Source of the DNA: Phymatolithon calcareum
Taxonomy: Eukaryota > Rhodophyta > Florideophyceae > Hapalidiales
Reading direction: 5' to 3'
NCBI GenBank assembly: GCA_977006965.1
Contig: OZ345361.1
Location: forward strand, 2,108,001-2,172,000
DNA length: 64,000 bases
Shown one piece after another: positions 19,987 through 30,443 of the stretch. A model generated the notes under the pieces. It was not told where the DNA came from. It did not search any database and was given only the letters and a program-made list of their open reading frames with translations. Within the stretch, counting starts at the first letter, position 1. Each line of letters starts with the position of its first letter. A program made the position numbers and the translations under genes.

Positions 19987-22900
19987 CTAACCTTTTCGGG
20001 GTGGGAATCCTGTCTCCCTCGTCAACGCGAAGAAATGACCTCCGTTAATTGGTGACCCGCTCTCACCATGGGAAATATATGGAGGCAGGGAAAGAGGCTT
20101 GCAGTCGAATTCCAAACAGCTATGCAGAGCAGGACAAACTGTAGTTGACGCATCCATCTTCGCAATAGAGAGAGGCCGGTCGGTGCACACCCGGTACTTG
20201 TTGTAGCGGTGCTGTCTTTCAGCAGATATCGCTGTACATGGTAAAAGGGCAGCAAGTACAGTGGAGGGGCCTTGACCAGCGGTTAATGTACAGAAGAATG
20301 CAACGCACCACATTGCCGGGGCGACATTATTTTCCCATGCTTTGATCCTTGGTACCGCGCTTAGTTGAACCACTCGGGGATAATGAAATGTATAGTCCGT
20401 AGGATGATAGCAAAGCATCTGAACAATGTCGCCACGCCTAATTTCTGAGGAAAGTCGGACTGCCGAATTTCCGACGTGGATGATAACTGTGCTCCAGTCG
20501 TAGTTGTAGGATGCCTTTAGGCACAAAAAGAGCTTAGGGTGTGACTGAGATAGGTTTTCCATTGACGTTTTCTCTCCCCTGACAGCCCATGTGCGATCTT
20601 GAAGCTTTTTTAAAGCTACAGTGGACAGAACTGCTCGTCCTTGAGTCTGTAGCTCGTCAGCCAAACACCCACCGGGACCCAGAGCGTCAATGACCTGAGC
20701 TTGGTGCTCTGACGCAAGATTTCCAAGTAGAGCATGAAGGGCTTCTCTTCCGGCTAGAAATCGAAAGCAACTGCGCAGAGCTGGAGCTGACCCCTTTAAA
20801 GCGTCTCTAGAAACCATTGTCAGTCGCCCCGCCCAATCGGAAAATGCGGCTGAGCGCATTGAGTGTAAGTGAATGTCCTTGTTATTGGACTGAACAATAG
20901 CACGCTTGAGTATCTGATGCGTTTTCTCTAGCACCAGCTCTCCGAAGCGCGAAACGTGACCCAACATTGGTACAGTGGTAAACACGAGCTCTCGTAAGCG
21001 ATGCAAGTTTGGCTTGTCGACTGCTCTTAAAGCAAGCAGCGTTTCCCTATGGAGTTTCGAGAGTTCCGATAATTTTTGACGTGGAACACGGCCCTCTTCG
21101 AGAGCCAGAACACTGGAGTCGGACATCCTACATATTCGCGCAGTTCTCTCGAGATGATGAAAGACAATTCCCTGCAATTTTTGTAACTCTGGCTCGCCTC
21201 CATCTCGATCAAATGTACTCGATCGAAGCTGCCCGTCGACATCGGCATTTGGCTTATACCAAATTGCGGCAATCATCCTCGAGCACGACCCAAGTAGACT
21301 CACTGCCTCACGGCACTTAGCCGAGAGCGCACTTCGGGGGTGATGTCCAGTCCTCCGGTCCTCATGGCTGCAACCCACCAAAAAACCTGTTTCAGAGACG
21401 ATAGATAGTGCGTAAAGCTCAGTCATTGACATGCTAAATAGCGTCTTCTTGCCGTGATCGAAAAGCCTGTTCTGCTCTGGAAGTCCAGCATCGCGTAAAA
21501 AGCAGAGAATGAATTTTTCACATACTTCACTATAGCTTGCAGAGGGGAGTAACTTTAAGACGAGTGAAATACAGTCTTTCAAGTGTCCAGTCAGCAGATG
21601 GTCTGGTGCGACGAAGCATGCTCTGTACGGGTCCAGGTGGTGAGAGACTACCGGAAGCCCGGTAGACGTTTTAGGAATGTGCTCTCTACAGCAGAACATC
21701 GCATTGCGGATACGGTGAAGCACTTGAGATGCGGAAGATGTAGAATGTTTAAGGCCAAGGAGTCTGCATGTCTCCGATTGGGCACCACAGTCCCTCACAG
21801 CAGTGTGCTGGTAGAATCCACGCTGAGCGTGTGTCGAAGAGCCGTGAGACTCTGCCAAAGCGTATCTGCTTCCGATAAGAGTTTCCGATCCGCGATAAAA
21901 ACGACACAAATGGCAACAGGCTGATGCATTATGTCCTAAAACATCTAGGAAGGCGTTTATCGCAGGTGTGTCTCCCAGAAAACCGACTAAGTCGAGAAAT
22001 ATTCGGCGCCGGACACCATCGGCGTCATAGTCGATAAATCCAGATTTCATGCCGTAGACAATGTCCTCGATGATGGCATCAAGTACAATATCTCCTTTTA
22101 CCCCAGGCGGAGTGAGGCTAATAACTCGGACTCCTTGAGGTGATGAACGGACCATCGGAGGAAGATTAAGACATAAAAGATAAAAGCCCTCACCAGAAGC
22201 TGATTTGCCTCTTTGCACTTCAAAACCGTCCCAGAATAACGCAATTCTGTAAATGAAGTATGGCTCACCTGTGGACAGTGTTCCAACACTACTCACAGGG
22301 GCGTAGCTGGAATAGCCCCGAGGTCCACTGTGCCTGGATTTGAGCATTATTTTCCGAATGTCCATAGAGAATTGTGAAGGGCTCTGAGAGCAGAGCGATG
22401 AGCAGTATTCCTTCTGCAGAACATTTTCCAAGTGGCAGTCGAGAGGTGGAAGATCGACATCAGTACCTCCTGGAATGAAAAATACGTGCCTACTCCTCTC
22501 TTCGTTTTCAGTCCAGAATCTGCTGACGACGCAGAGTCTGGATGCTCGATCGGTGCGTGAGAGAAGAGTAGAGGTAGTGCCTTGTGTAGTTGCACCTTCC
22601 AGCACAGTGCCGTCACCCTTAGGTTCCAGTAAAGTGATGAAATCACCAGGTTTAATTAGCGGTTTTGTCCATCTCGCCCAAGCAGCTTCCATTTGTGATT
22701 TTCTCTCTTTTAGTGCTGCTCTTCGAGCCTTAATAGCCTCTTGCATCAACGGGGAGGGTTTTCTCTTTGGGCCTCCAGATATTGCGCTCGCCATATGCTG
22801 ATTCTCGTTTGCTCTACGGTCCTCAACAACATCCTCTGGAAGCTGTGGCACGGTGACCGAGACGGCATCGAACGGTGATGTGTAAGAAACAAAGTTGAAT

Positions 22901-24300
22901 ATTTTCGCAAGAGCGCGGTCACGATATGAAACGGTCGAGCTTGGCTCATCTTGGAACGAGTCATCATCTCTTCGCTTAAAATGATGAACGGTCCAACAGT
23001 GAACAATTCTACCTTCCAGAAAAGTGGTGCCTTCTGAGCGAGAGGTAGCAGCAAAGCAACGCTGCACTCTTTCGGAAAATTTTAGTTCGGTATCAATAGG
23101 AAATACACAAATCTCATCCCCGGCTTCTGCAAACGACGGTCCCACGCTGTCGTGCGACGTCTTTTCAATTCGAAGTGATCTTTGAGGACCGTAGAACCAT
23201 TCCCTGGCAGCAACTAGTGGCCAAATGTCAACACAATCGGAAGCAGAAATGGAAGGGACTGAAGTACATGGTGTCTCAGATGACAACGCGTTGGACGTAA
23301 TCTGGGCCCAAACTGGACCAGTGGCCATATCCGACCTTGCATATTCACTTGGACGAATGATCTGAATTGAAACATCTGAGAACGCTGAAGTTGAATTACG
23401 GTTTGAATTTGCGCCAGCCTTCGACATGTCAACTGGTGATGTGACAAATGTGCTTCTAGCAACGAGCAACCGGAAAAGTAGCGGTCGGTACTTTTTCTGC
23501 AATGTGCTAAAATGCGGAAGGCATCCAACGCGCTCTCTGCGTTCTGAACTGTTTTCTTTTCGAACCCCGCACGTCCGCCAGCTTAAATACCCCTCGCGAG
23601 AAACTGCTTCCACAAAGTTTTTCATTGCTTGGTATTGAAGCTTTGTAAGCTTTAGAGCTCCGTTTGTGGACAGCAATGCCCAGAGTACTCGCCAGTTCGA
23701 AATCTTCGTGCTGCACACAATAGTCTTGCCCTCGTTATCCATCGGCGCATCGTCGTCGCGGTAGGCATCGATTTCGGTTTCTGGCAATGTACGTGGGTCT
23801 TTTGGATTGCTTAGATGTACATCGCCATTCAAGAGTGTGTCCGAAGTATTAAGTTCTGTCACATTTGTATCCGCCGGAGAGTTAGGGTCGATCTCTGCGT
23901 CTTGGTCATCCAACAAATGGTCCACCGCAAACTCGGAATGATAACCGCGACAATCTGCAGCACGCGACGGCATATGGATGTTGAGTCGAGAGGATGGGTC
24001 ATCTGGATCTTCTACTAATGACGTATTGCAATGGGTAATTTCCAAAAGACTCTGGTTCTCGGAAATTGTGGGGACAGGGCCGTTATTATCAGCACTTGAT
24101 CGTAGATGTTTTTGATGCATATTTGGAATTTCTGCAGCACAATCATTGTCAGATCTGGGCGACCCATCTGACTGAAATGAAAGCTTGTACTGGACAGTCC
24201 TTGACTTTCCTGGCAGAGTTTTCGAACCAGAGAGAGTATTAACTCCAGTATTCGGAAGGCCGGAAAGCCTAAAGCGGCTTCGACGTTTCCTTTTAACCAT
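19987..24300 (-). CDS. CACTA/Plavaka-like DDE transposase, 1437 aa
   Basis: This long intact frame encodes a likely RNase H-fold transposase. The N-terminus is basic (KRKRRSRF, nuclear signal-like), followed by about 600 acidic or poorly structured residues. The catalytic region shows LFWDGFEV (D691), the family block FLDLVGFLGDTPA (D777) and then the zinc pair ACCHLC (about 795-799). Further on are APDHLLTGHLKD (about 899-908) and ELVLEKTHQILKRA (E1121 or E1125, H1128), which fits the D, D and E-plus-H arrangement of Plavaka/CACTA (CMC) transposases. Family placement is by pattern only. No stop or frameshift interrupts it, so the element may be active. It is divergent from the + strand frame at 24455 across a 154-bp shared promoter region. 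Confidence 0.75.
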   Translation of the reverse strand: MVKRKRRSRFRLSGLPNTGVNTLSGSKTLPGKSRTVQYKLSFQSDGSPRSDNDCAAEIPNMHQKHLRSSADNNGPVPTISENQSLLEITHCNTSLVEDPDDPSSRLNIHMPSRAADCRGYHSEFAVDHLLDDQDAEIDPNSPADTNVTELNTSDTLLNGDVHLSNPKDPRTLPETEIDAYRDDDAPMDNEGKTIVCSTKISNWRVLWALLSTNGALKLTKLQYQAMKNFVEAVSREGYLSWRTCGVRKENSSERRERVGCLPHFSTLQKKYRPLLFRLLVARSTFVTSPVDMSKAGANSNRNSTSAFSDVSIQIIRPSEYARSDMATGPVWAQITSNALSSETPCTSVPSISASDCVDIWPLVAAREWFYGPQRSLRIEKTSHDSVGPSFAEAGDEICVFPIDTELKFSERVQRCFAATSRSEGTTFLEGRIVHCWTVHHFKRRDDDSFQDEPSSTVSYRDRALAKIFNFVSYTSPFDAVSVTVPQLPEDVVEDRRANENQHMASAISGGPKRKPSPLMQEAIKARRAALKERKSQMEAAWARWTKPLIKPGDFITLLEPKGDGTVLEGATTQGTTSTLLSRTDRASRLCVVSRFWTENEERSRHVFFIPGGTDVDLPPLDCHLENVLQKEYCSSLCSQSPSQFSMDIRKIMLKSRHSGPRGYSSYAPVSSVGTLSTGEPYFIYRIALFWDGFEVQRGKSASGEGFYLLCLNLPPMVRSSPQGVRVISLTPPGVKGDIVLDAIIEDIVYGMKSGFIDYDADGVRRRIFLDLVGFLGDTPAINAFLDVLGHNASACCHLCRFYRGSETLIGSRYALAESHGSSTHAQRGFYQHTAVRDCGAQSETCRLLGLKHSTSSASQVLHRIRNAMFCCREHIPKTSTGLPVVSHHLDPYRACFVAPDHLLTGHLKDCISLVLKLLPSASYSEVCEKFILCFLRDAGLPEQNRLFDHGKKTLFSMSMTELYALSIVSETGFLVGCSHEDRRTGHHPRSALSAKCREAVSLLGSCSRMIAAIWYKPNADVDGQLRSSTFDRDGGEPELQKLQGIVFHHLERTARICRMSDSSVLALEEGRVPRQKLSELSKLHRETLLALRAVDKPNLHRLRELVFTTVPMLGHVSRFGELVLEKTHQILKRAIVQSNNKDIHLHSMRSAAFSDWAGRLTMVSRDALKGSAPALRSCFRFLAGREALHALLGNLASEHQAQVIDALGPGGCLADELQTQGRAVLSTVALKKLQDRTWAVRGEKTSMENLSQSHPKLFLCLKASYNYDWSTVIIHVGNSAVRLSSEIRRGDIVQMLCYHPTDYTFHYPRVVQLSAVPRIKAWENNVAPAMWCVAFFCTLTAGQGPSTVLAALLPCTAISAERQHRYNKYRVCTDRPLSIAKMDASTTVCPALHSCLEFDCKPLSLPPYISHGESGSPINGGHFFALTRETGFPPRKG

Positions 24301-24454
24301 ATGTCAAGGTACCAAACAATCGGCGGGAAAGCAAGGTCTCACCTTAATGTGGACGGTTGCAGCAGTGTTATCCATAATCCTCTACTGTTCCTATCATAAT
24401 TGTTCATGGAATCATCGCTAGGGCGACGTTAATTTTAAAGTCGCCAATACGCAT
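24301..24454. promoter_or_regulatory. Shared divergent promoter of the transposon
   Basis: The transposase (-) and the 400-codon frame (+) start 154 bp apart. No TATA box is obvious. If the second gene starts at its internal ATG (24560), the divergent region is about 259 bp. Confidence 0.4.
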
Positions 24455-25657
24455 ATGATGGCTCGCGGAGAAATGGTGCACACCATTATGTTGTATGCTA
24501 AAGTACTCGTTTTCTGTCCCGTTGGGAACCCACCGCTCGCATTGGGGCTTTCCCAGACTATGGAGCCTGTCGTCGATTCTGTCGCCCAAGGTGCAAAGAA
24601 GAATGATCTGGGAACTGATTCTAGCGGGCCTCATCACTTCAGGACTTCGAAATCCAGAAAAATTCAGCAAGAGCTGAGTGACCTCCGCCAGTCACATGCA
24701 AATCTGGCCGTTCAAGTTTCCAATCTAACACAAACGGTGTCGCGCACAGAGAACCGGTCCTTGGAGACCGAACGCATAGTGCGTGGACCATACAGTACAG
24801 AGGAGCGTGCGTTCCGCCGTACAATTATGTTCGCAACTGTCGCATCCATTCGGGTGCTCCGAACTAATCATCCCGAATTCTCGAGATTGTATTCGGTTAT
24901 TATCAAAGGCAACTCAATTCGACAAATAGCACTTAGGACGAAGGCCGTGGATTGCACTTTATTTGACTTCCGTTTATTAGCGTCTCATTTCACCCGCCAA
25001 GACACCATACACTGCACGTTTGACCCGCCAAGTAGCTACGCTATGCTCTGCTCAACAATGCATATCAAGGCACTTACCGTGAGATTCGAAACGTTCTCTG
25101 ACATTTCAGAGGCCTTGCAAATATCCCCAGATATAAGAATCAAGAGCGTCTATCAGGAGAAGAAGTCTTCAAGCGGACAGTTACGCTGTGTGCGTATTTT
25201 GGGTGTGGAATCAGTGAAGTACGATCAAGTTCCACGAGCATCGCTCTTCCTGAGCGACGACGGGAGTTCAGCTGTTCAACGCAAAGTACTAATTGGAAGA
25301 AGTGCAATTGTAGATTTTGACGAGGGCATGGGCCATGTGCACAACCTCCATCAAAACAGCTGTGTCTGGACTGGTCCCGGCTGGGACGTCGGATTCGTAC
25401 ATAGACTGGATGCCAGGAGCTTGTTGAAGGATTTTGAATTACCGCCTTTTACGAAGACCAGCGCATTTGAGCTAAGGTGGGAGAGATGTGCCGACAGCCC
25501 ATATCCACGAGACGCCTCCCCGGAGTTAATTCCGGGTGTTCTGAGGTGCTCATTCCCTGCGGTTGTGTTGCGATCTAGAATTCTTGTGGAATCAGCAAGA
25601 AGTATTTTTAGAGAAAGTCCAGACGGGTCATCTTTACGTAGCACGCTATTCCAATAA
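24455..25657 (+). CDS. Unrecognised transposon-associated protein, 400 aa
   Basis: The frame is open for 400 codons; the ATG at 24560 (MEPVVDSVAQGAK) is a likely alternative start because the first 35 residues are hydrophobic and unlike the rest. Residues about 68-105 (KIQQELSDLRQSHANLAVQVSNLTQ...) have heptad spacing typical of a coiled coil. The remainder is a globular region with no motif I know. It sits between the transposase (divergent) and the 590-aa gene (convergent, 125 bp between stops). An accessory role in transposition, such as end binding or regulation, is inference only. Confidence 0.55.
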   Translation: MMARGEMVHTIMLYAKVLVFCPVGNPPLALGLSQTMEPVVDSVAQGAKKNDLGTDSSGPHHFRTSKSRKIQQELSDLRQSHANLAVQVSNLTQTVSRTENRSLETERIVRGPYSTEERAFRRTIMFATVASIRVLRTNHPEFSRLYSVIIKGNSIRQIALRTKAVDCTLFDFRLLASHFTRQDTIHCTFDPPSSYAMLCSTMHIKALTVRFETFSDISEALQISPDIRIKSVYQEKKSSSGQLRCVRILGVESVKYDQVPRASLFLSDDGSSAVQRKVLIGRSAIVDFDEGMGHVHNLHQNSCVWTGPGWDVGFVHRLDARSLLKDFELPPFTKTSAFELRWERCADSPYPRDASPELIPGVLRCSFPAVVLRSRILVESARSIFRESPDGSSLRSTLFQ

Positions 25658-25782
25658 GAGAAGCGTAGTACTACTTAACAATGCATTAGCTCAATGAACA
25701 ACAAAGTAATGAATCAGCAGTCAGAAAATGGGTCTTTGCCAAGCAACTCACCCACGAACCTGCATTGAGTTCACGAAAGAAC

Positions 25783-27555
25783 TCAAAAAGATAAAAAATC
25801 TTCTGTCAGGTCAGCGTGTCCTATTTCATCAGGTGCATCTACGGTGTTTTCTTGTCCGCTTGCAACACTCCGCGCGGTAATCGCGGCCTCTTCGTCAAGC
25901 TTTCTTATCTTTTCCTTGTATGCAGCCAAATTAATTGTAGACATCTCTTCTCGAATCGATCGCATCGAGCCAGTCGTTGGGTTTCCTTGGCTGACTAAAG
26001 CAGGGTTTCCGATTGTGGAAGCCGCCTCAAAATCCATTTTTCCAGCCTCTGTGTAGGTCATAAGACCCATAGCAATTCTCTCAACAGAACCTTGCGCGTG
26101 CGCTCCAGTTCCATCTCTGCAAAGACTCTGAAGAATAAAACCACGGATTCCACAGGCAAGCACATGAATAGCCTTCAAAGACACATTGGATTCGCGCAAT
26201 ACCGAGCTCGTGTCCGCAATTCGAAGACTTTCCGCAAAGACTGTTAGCGCTACGTTATGAAGATACACTTCTTTCGAATCGTCAAAAAAAACAGGATACG
26301 AATTGGGATCGATTGACGGGTCCAAATTAATAACAGTTCGCCTGAAATGAACTTTGAGCTTCAGAGAGGGAAAGACATTCATAAGGTTTTTCAGGAGAGC
26401 AGAATTTAGCGCATCAAGTTCATCATTGGTTTTACCGCCTGTGTATGTGTTTGGAATGTCCCAGATTGTTTTCGCGGGGTCGAGTGGAATATTCAACTCA
26501 TGCTCACTTTGCGGTTCTTGAAATTCGATCCAAAACCCGGCTTCTTTGGCAAGCGCATTGGTGCCGTACGATTTGCGAATTTTCTCGACGACGAACATGA
26601 CCTCTTTGAGTAGTTGCTTGCGTGCTTCCGTGCGCCCATAGCACCAGTACCGTGTCACGTACCCCCGGAGTTTGAAAATTGCATAGAACCGCGCACGCTC
26701 AAATATATCGCCGCCATCCCACTTTCCATCTCGAATGCGCTTGCGTCTCTTCATTAGTTCTGGATCCTGGGATTCTCTGGCCATCTTCTCCGTCGTTTCC
26801 AGAAGCTGAACAATTTCGCTTACTACCACGGATATTTTTTCCTTCCCACCAAATGATGTGAGCCAACTGGGTTCCGCGCGGCCAATTTTTTGATCCTCCG
26901 GGGTGCTCGGCTGATCGAAGAACTTGCGACGAAAATCAAGAATCATGCTGGATAGTGTTCGTCGTATAACGAAAGACCACAGCTTCCCTGGTTTGCTGTG
27001 ATAACGGTACCACTCATGATAGACTTCCACGGAAAAGAATAATGTGGCCAAGCCAGAGCCTCCGTCCATAACTGATAAGCTGTCTCTGAGCTCGCTCCTC
27101 AGTGCAAGAGGAAGACCATCATCAAACTGGGAAAACGCATTGGAGAACGAGAGCAAAATCGTGGCAGTCGACCATTTTCTGAGGTAGACAGTTATTTCGT
27201 GCCTCATTAAGTCGTCAAAGTATGGAATGTTCTGTGCAGGGGGAGGATCCGTGGCTTTTCTCTTGGCCCCTTTTGTTCGGCTCCTTCCAGACCGTGAGTC
27301 TGAAAGGTTTTCATCGCCCAAACTGCGAGTCGAGAGAGATGGAATGACTGCCTCGAGCTGCTGTTTCAAGCTTTGAACAGTGTCGCGGATCCCGGTAAGT
27401 TCTTGTGTTAAGTCCTCTGTAATATCGTTAATTGTTTCCGATTTTGCCTCCATAACCTGGAGAATCTCATTCTTCACATCTTCCAGGGCACAGAGAAAAC
27501 TCCCTGATTCCTCTTCGGTTGAGTTTAGCGCTCTGTTCTCATGAGAGAAGCTCAT
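25783..27555 (-). CDS. Unrecognised transposon-associated protein, 590 aa
   Basis: An intact frame begins MSFSHENRALNSTEEESG. Residues about 20-75 form a probable coiled coil (VKNEILQVMEAKSETINDITEDLTQELTGIRDTVQSLKQQLEAV). A basic, nuclear signal-like stretch (RSRTKGAKRKATD) follows near 90-103. A largely helical, charged globular region comes next and the tail is acidic. No catalytic motif is recognised. Gene order and the absence of introns match its neighbours, so I treat the three as one cassette. A TATA-like word lies at 27679-27686 (TATATA reads on both strands), about 125 bp upstream. Confidence 0.55.
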   Translation of the reverse strand: MSFSHENRALNSTEEESGSFLCALEDVKNEILQVMEAKSETINDITEDLTQELTGIRDTVQSLKQQLEAVIPSLSTRSLGDENLSDSRSGRSRTKGAKRKATDPPPAQNIPYFDDLMRHEITVYLRKWSTATILLSFSNAFSQFDDGLPLALRSELRDSLSVMDGGSGLATLFFSVEVYHEWYRYHSKPGKLWSFVIRRTLSSMILDFRRKFFDQPSTPEDQKIGRAEPSWLTSFGGKEKISVVVSEIVQLLETTEKMARESQDPELMKRRKRIRDGKWDGGDIFERARFYAIFKLRGYVTRYWCYGRTEARKQLLKEVMFVVEKIRKSYGTNALAKEAGFWIEFQEPQSEHELNIPLDPAKTIWDIPNTYTGGKTNDELDALNSALLKNLMNVFPSLKLKVHFRRTVINLDPSIDPNSYPVFFDDSKEVYLHNVALTVFAESLRIADTSSVLRESNVSLKAIHVLACGIRGFILQSLCRDGTGAHAQGSVERIAMGLMTYTEAGKMDFEAASTIGNPALVSQGNPTTGSMRSIREEMSTINLAAYKEKIRKLDEEAAITARSVASGQENTVDAPDEIGHADLTEDFLSF

Positions 27556-29021
27556 ACTGGACGCTGAGCAGTCTGCCTCTATGACCAGGTGATTGTGTCC
27601 TAAGGTGGAGTATTGGTAGTCCGTGTGTCATACAGGCGGTGATGGAGTTCGTGAACGGTCGCGAAAATCCAAAACCTCTATATAAGTGAGTTTTGTGATA
27701 GTCGCTCAACTACATTCAGATGTACAATTTCAGAGCGACTGCACTCACCAAGACAATCGAAACATGTCCTTCCCAGCACGCCAGCCTGTACGTTCTTTCG
27801 TCCACAGCACGAAAAGGGCCCACAAGTTTATTAGCTAAGAACACCGTCGTCTTTTGCGAGATTCGCCGTTGTTGTGAGTATGTGTCATTATCTTTTGCTC
27901 AGTAGATTGATAACCGCACTTTGCGCACACGAACGATCTTCTGACGTGTTTTTTCGGACACATTCGTTTTTTGTGGGCCTTGATTTGAATCCATTCGGAC
28001 TTTGGGCGATTGCGCGGGAGCTGAAGTTTACTTTCTCGGAAGAATTAAGTCGTCATTCTCGCTCATCCATCTCGAGTGAGCGTCATTCTTCGTGCAGCGC
28101 CACAAAAGATCTTCAACGCAGTAGAAGTTTAGGTTACCTCCGATTGCGTTCTACCTCGTGTGGTTTTGTTTAGTTTTGGCCTTATCGGCATCTGGATACA
28201 AAATGGATAATATACGTGCCTTCCTAAATTCGATTTCGGAGGGCATATCTGTGCGCTTGACTTCCTTTTTCCGCTCCTTGATACGGCCATTGTACTCCCG
28301 AAGTAGATCCAATGATCATTCAACCAGCTCGATTTTATAGTCGTTTGAAGTTGGTTGTATCATCGATGAACTGTGAAAGAACGACGCTTGGGGAGTAAAT
28401 TGGCCATGCGCAAAATCTTGATTTCATGTCTGCGTGATGTCAGACACTGGCCTCGCACGAGCAAAAATGGAAAGCTAGCAAATTCTACCACGTACATGAT
28501 TCTGGGTGTTTTTTCATGGTCATCCGGTCATCTATTGTAGTGGCGACTGATATAGTCGCTGCCGGCGATGTTGCAATGTCCCGGAACATAAATTGTTAAC
28601 TTTGAATTTCATTGTGCCTGTCATTAATTTTATGATATTACGGATTTTGATATGAATGCCTCAAATTGGGCCTGATAATTTAGTGGTTGCGCCTGCAGTG
28701 AAAAGACGGTTGCGATGGCGCGCGAATGCTGCGGGAAAAAGGCGCCAATTTCGAAATCACGTTTGGCTGCCACCTGCATGCGTGCTGATGTCGGCACGGC
28801 AGTGTGCAGCAGTGGCACCGCGGTCCTCGCAGGACGCGTTGGCGTGGAAAAAATCCGCTCGAAAGCCACTGTTTTTTGGTACGTGCCACGATTTGTCATA
28901 GGATGGAGGCAAAAGGCGGGCCTGGAATGTTTAAAAAACGAAATAATTTTGAAGGCAAGTACAAAATTACAAACATCGATTCAAAATTGATACGTTCGCT
29001 ACGTCCCATCGCCGTGATCTC
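27556..29021. other. Gene-less segment between transposon genes and RNR2
   Basis: A + strand TATATAAG at 27679 precedes a short frame (27720-27905), and a serine/arginine-rich frame follows (27874-28173), but neither has a recognisable domain. The proposed right end of the transposon (TGTAGTG) is at 28536-28542. Near 28741 there is an imperfect E2F-like GGCGCCAA. Confidence 0.4.
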
Positions 29022-29029
29022 GCGCCAAA
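29022..29029 (-). promoter_or_regulatory. E2F-type site, distal
   Basis: GCGCCAAA (TTTGGCGC on the other strand) matches the E2F/DP consensus exactly and lies 316 bp before the R2 start codon. E2F control of ribonucleotide reductase at G1/S is known in plants and animals. Confidence 0.65.
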
Positions 29030-29110
29030 TTACTGTTTCGGCCCTGCTCGATGCCTCCAAATACGCCTCTGACCGCCCCCATGCAAAGCACTGGATGCAA
29101 ACACCTGCTC

Positions 29111-29118
29111 GCGCCAAA
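29111..29118 (-). promoter_or_regulatory. E2F-type site, proximal
   Basis: This is a second exact GCGCCAAA in the same orientation, 89 bp from the first and 227 bp before the ATG. A pair of identical sites in front of an S-phase gene is unlikely to be chance. Confidence 0.65.
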
Positions 29119-29345
29119 TCGAAACTCTCCTGCAGCCCCTTTTCACCGCCACCAAATCCACTATAATAACCCCTCCGCAGTCGCAGCAACGCGGAAGGTC
29201 GTCAGAGCAACTCAAATCACAACCCCCGCACCACTTCGCTCAGTAATCGTATCATCCTGAGCTCGATTCTCTGCCGGTAGTCTGCACCGCACCGCACTGC
29301 ACCGCTCAGCAATATCATTCTCCGCCGGTAATCCCAACTCGCAAC

Positions 29346-30443
29346 ATGGTTCACAGTCCCATCAGTGTCTGCGACCCGAGCTCCAACGACATCCCCGCAG
29401 ATGTTAAGACCGTTCTCGCCGACACTCTGCCTGATACTCTGCCCGTCGTCGAATCTCACCGCCCAAATCAGGTGCCGGATGTCTTCAAGGCTGACAGCTC
29501 TGACCGCTATACGCTCTTCCCGATCCGCCACCCAGTCATCTGGGAAATGTACAAGAAGCACCAGGCTGCATTCTGGACCGCAGAGGAGATCGATCTCTCC
29601 GCTGACCTCGATGACTGGGCCAAGCTTTCCAAGAACGAGCGCCACTTCATAAAGCACGTCCTTGCCTTCTTCGCCGCATCCGACGGTATCGTCCTCGAGA
29701 ACTTGGTGGAACGCTTTTGTAACGACGTCCAGCTGCCAGAGGCTCGCTCCTTTTACGGGTTCCAGGCCGCCATGGAGAACGTGCACTCGGAGACATACTC
29801 CCTGTTGCTCGACACGTACATCCAAGATCCGCAGGAGAAGAGCGAATTGTTCCGTGCTATTGATCATCTTCCCTGCGTCGCCAAGAAGGCCGACTGGGCC
29901 CTCCGCTGGATTTCTTCCGACGCCTGCTTCGCCGAACGTCTCGTTGCCTTTGCCGCCGTCGAGGGTATCTTTTTCTCAGGCTCCTTCTGTGCTGTCTTCT
30001 ACCTCAAGAAGCGTGGTCTCATGCCAGGTCTCACCTTCTCCAACGAGCTGATTTCCCGCGATGAGGGTCTCCATTGCGACTTTGCATGCCTGTTGTACTC
30101 AATGATTCCAAAGGAGGAGCGTCTATCCGAGACGAGAATACATGAAATTATTGCCGATGCCGTTGCTTGCGAACAGGAGTTTGTTGCAGATTCCCTTCCC
30201 GTAGACCTCATAGGAATGAACGCCAACAAGATGAAGGAGTACATCTCGTACTGTGCCGACCGAATGCTGCTGTCGCTCGGATACGAGAAGCTGTACAACG
30301 CTACCAACCCGTTCGAATGGATGGAACTCATCTCAATTCAAGGGAAGACTAACTTCTTTGAGCGAAGAGTTGGTGAATATCAAAAGGCTGGAGTTACCGG
30401 CAATCGGGCCGATAATAAGTTTTCCCTTGATTGTGACTTCTAA
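29346..30443 (+). CDS. Ribonucleotide reductase small subunit R2 (class Ia)
   Basis: R2 houses the diiron-tyrosyl radical that drives reduction of ribonucleotides to deoxyribonucleotides, in complex with R1. All expected residues are present: D113 ([10 protein letters not shown]), E144 and H147 (MENVHSE), radical Y151, E206 (AVEGIFFSG), E240 and H243 (SRDEGLH). The C-terminal R1-docking tail is FSLDCDF, close to the usual FTLDADF. At 365 codons with no intron it has the usual eukaryotic length. The start MVHSPIS is the only upstream Met in frame. Expression at S phase is suggested by two E2F sites. Weak TATA-like sequence (TATAATAA) lies at 29162-29169. Confidence 0.97.
   Translation: MVHSPISVCDPSSNDIPADVKTVLADTLPDTLPVVESHRPNQVPDVFKADSSDRYTLFPIRHPVIWEMYKKHQAAFWTAEEIDLSADLDDWAKLSKNERHFIKHVLAFFAASDGIVLENLVERFCNDVQLPEARSFYGFQAAMENVHSETYSLLLDTYIQDPQEKSELFRAIDHLPCVAKKADWALRWISSDACFAERLVAFAAVEGIFFSGSFCAVFYLKKRGLMPGLTFSNELISRDEGLHCDFACLLYSMIPKEERLSETRIHEIIADAVACEQEFVADSLPVDLIGMNANKMKEYISYCADRMLLSLGYEKLYNATNPFEWMELISIQGKTNFFERRVGEYQKAGVTGNRADNKFSLDCDF

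Larger units (their letters stand above)
18498..28542. mobile_element. Putative ~10-kb CACTA/Plavaka-like transposon
   Basis: The proposed ends are CACTACAGTA at 18498 and the inverse of CACTACAATA ending at 28542 (TGTAGTG at 28536-28542). Between them lie three large intact genes: transposase (-), a 400-codon frame (+) and a 590-codon frame (-). CACTA elements have CACTA/CACTG ends and 2-3 bp target duplications. Here similarity of the ends beyond 10 bp is weak and the flanking triplets (GAC and GCG) differ, so the borders are tentative even though the transposase is clear. Confidence 0.4.

Noticed and set aside
29217-29867. 216-codon - strand frame
   Set aside because: Shadow of ribonucleotide reductase R2.
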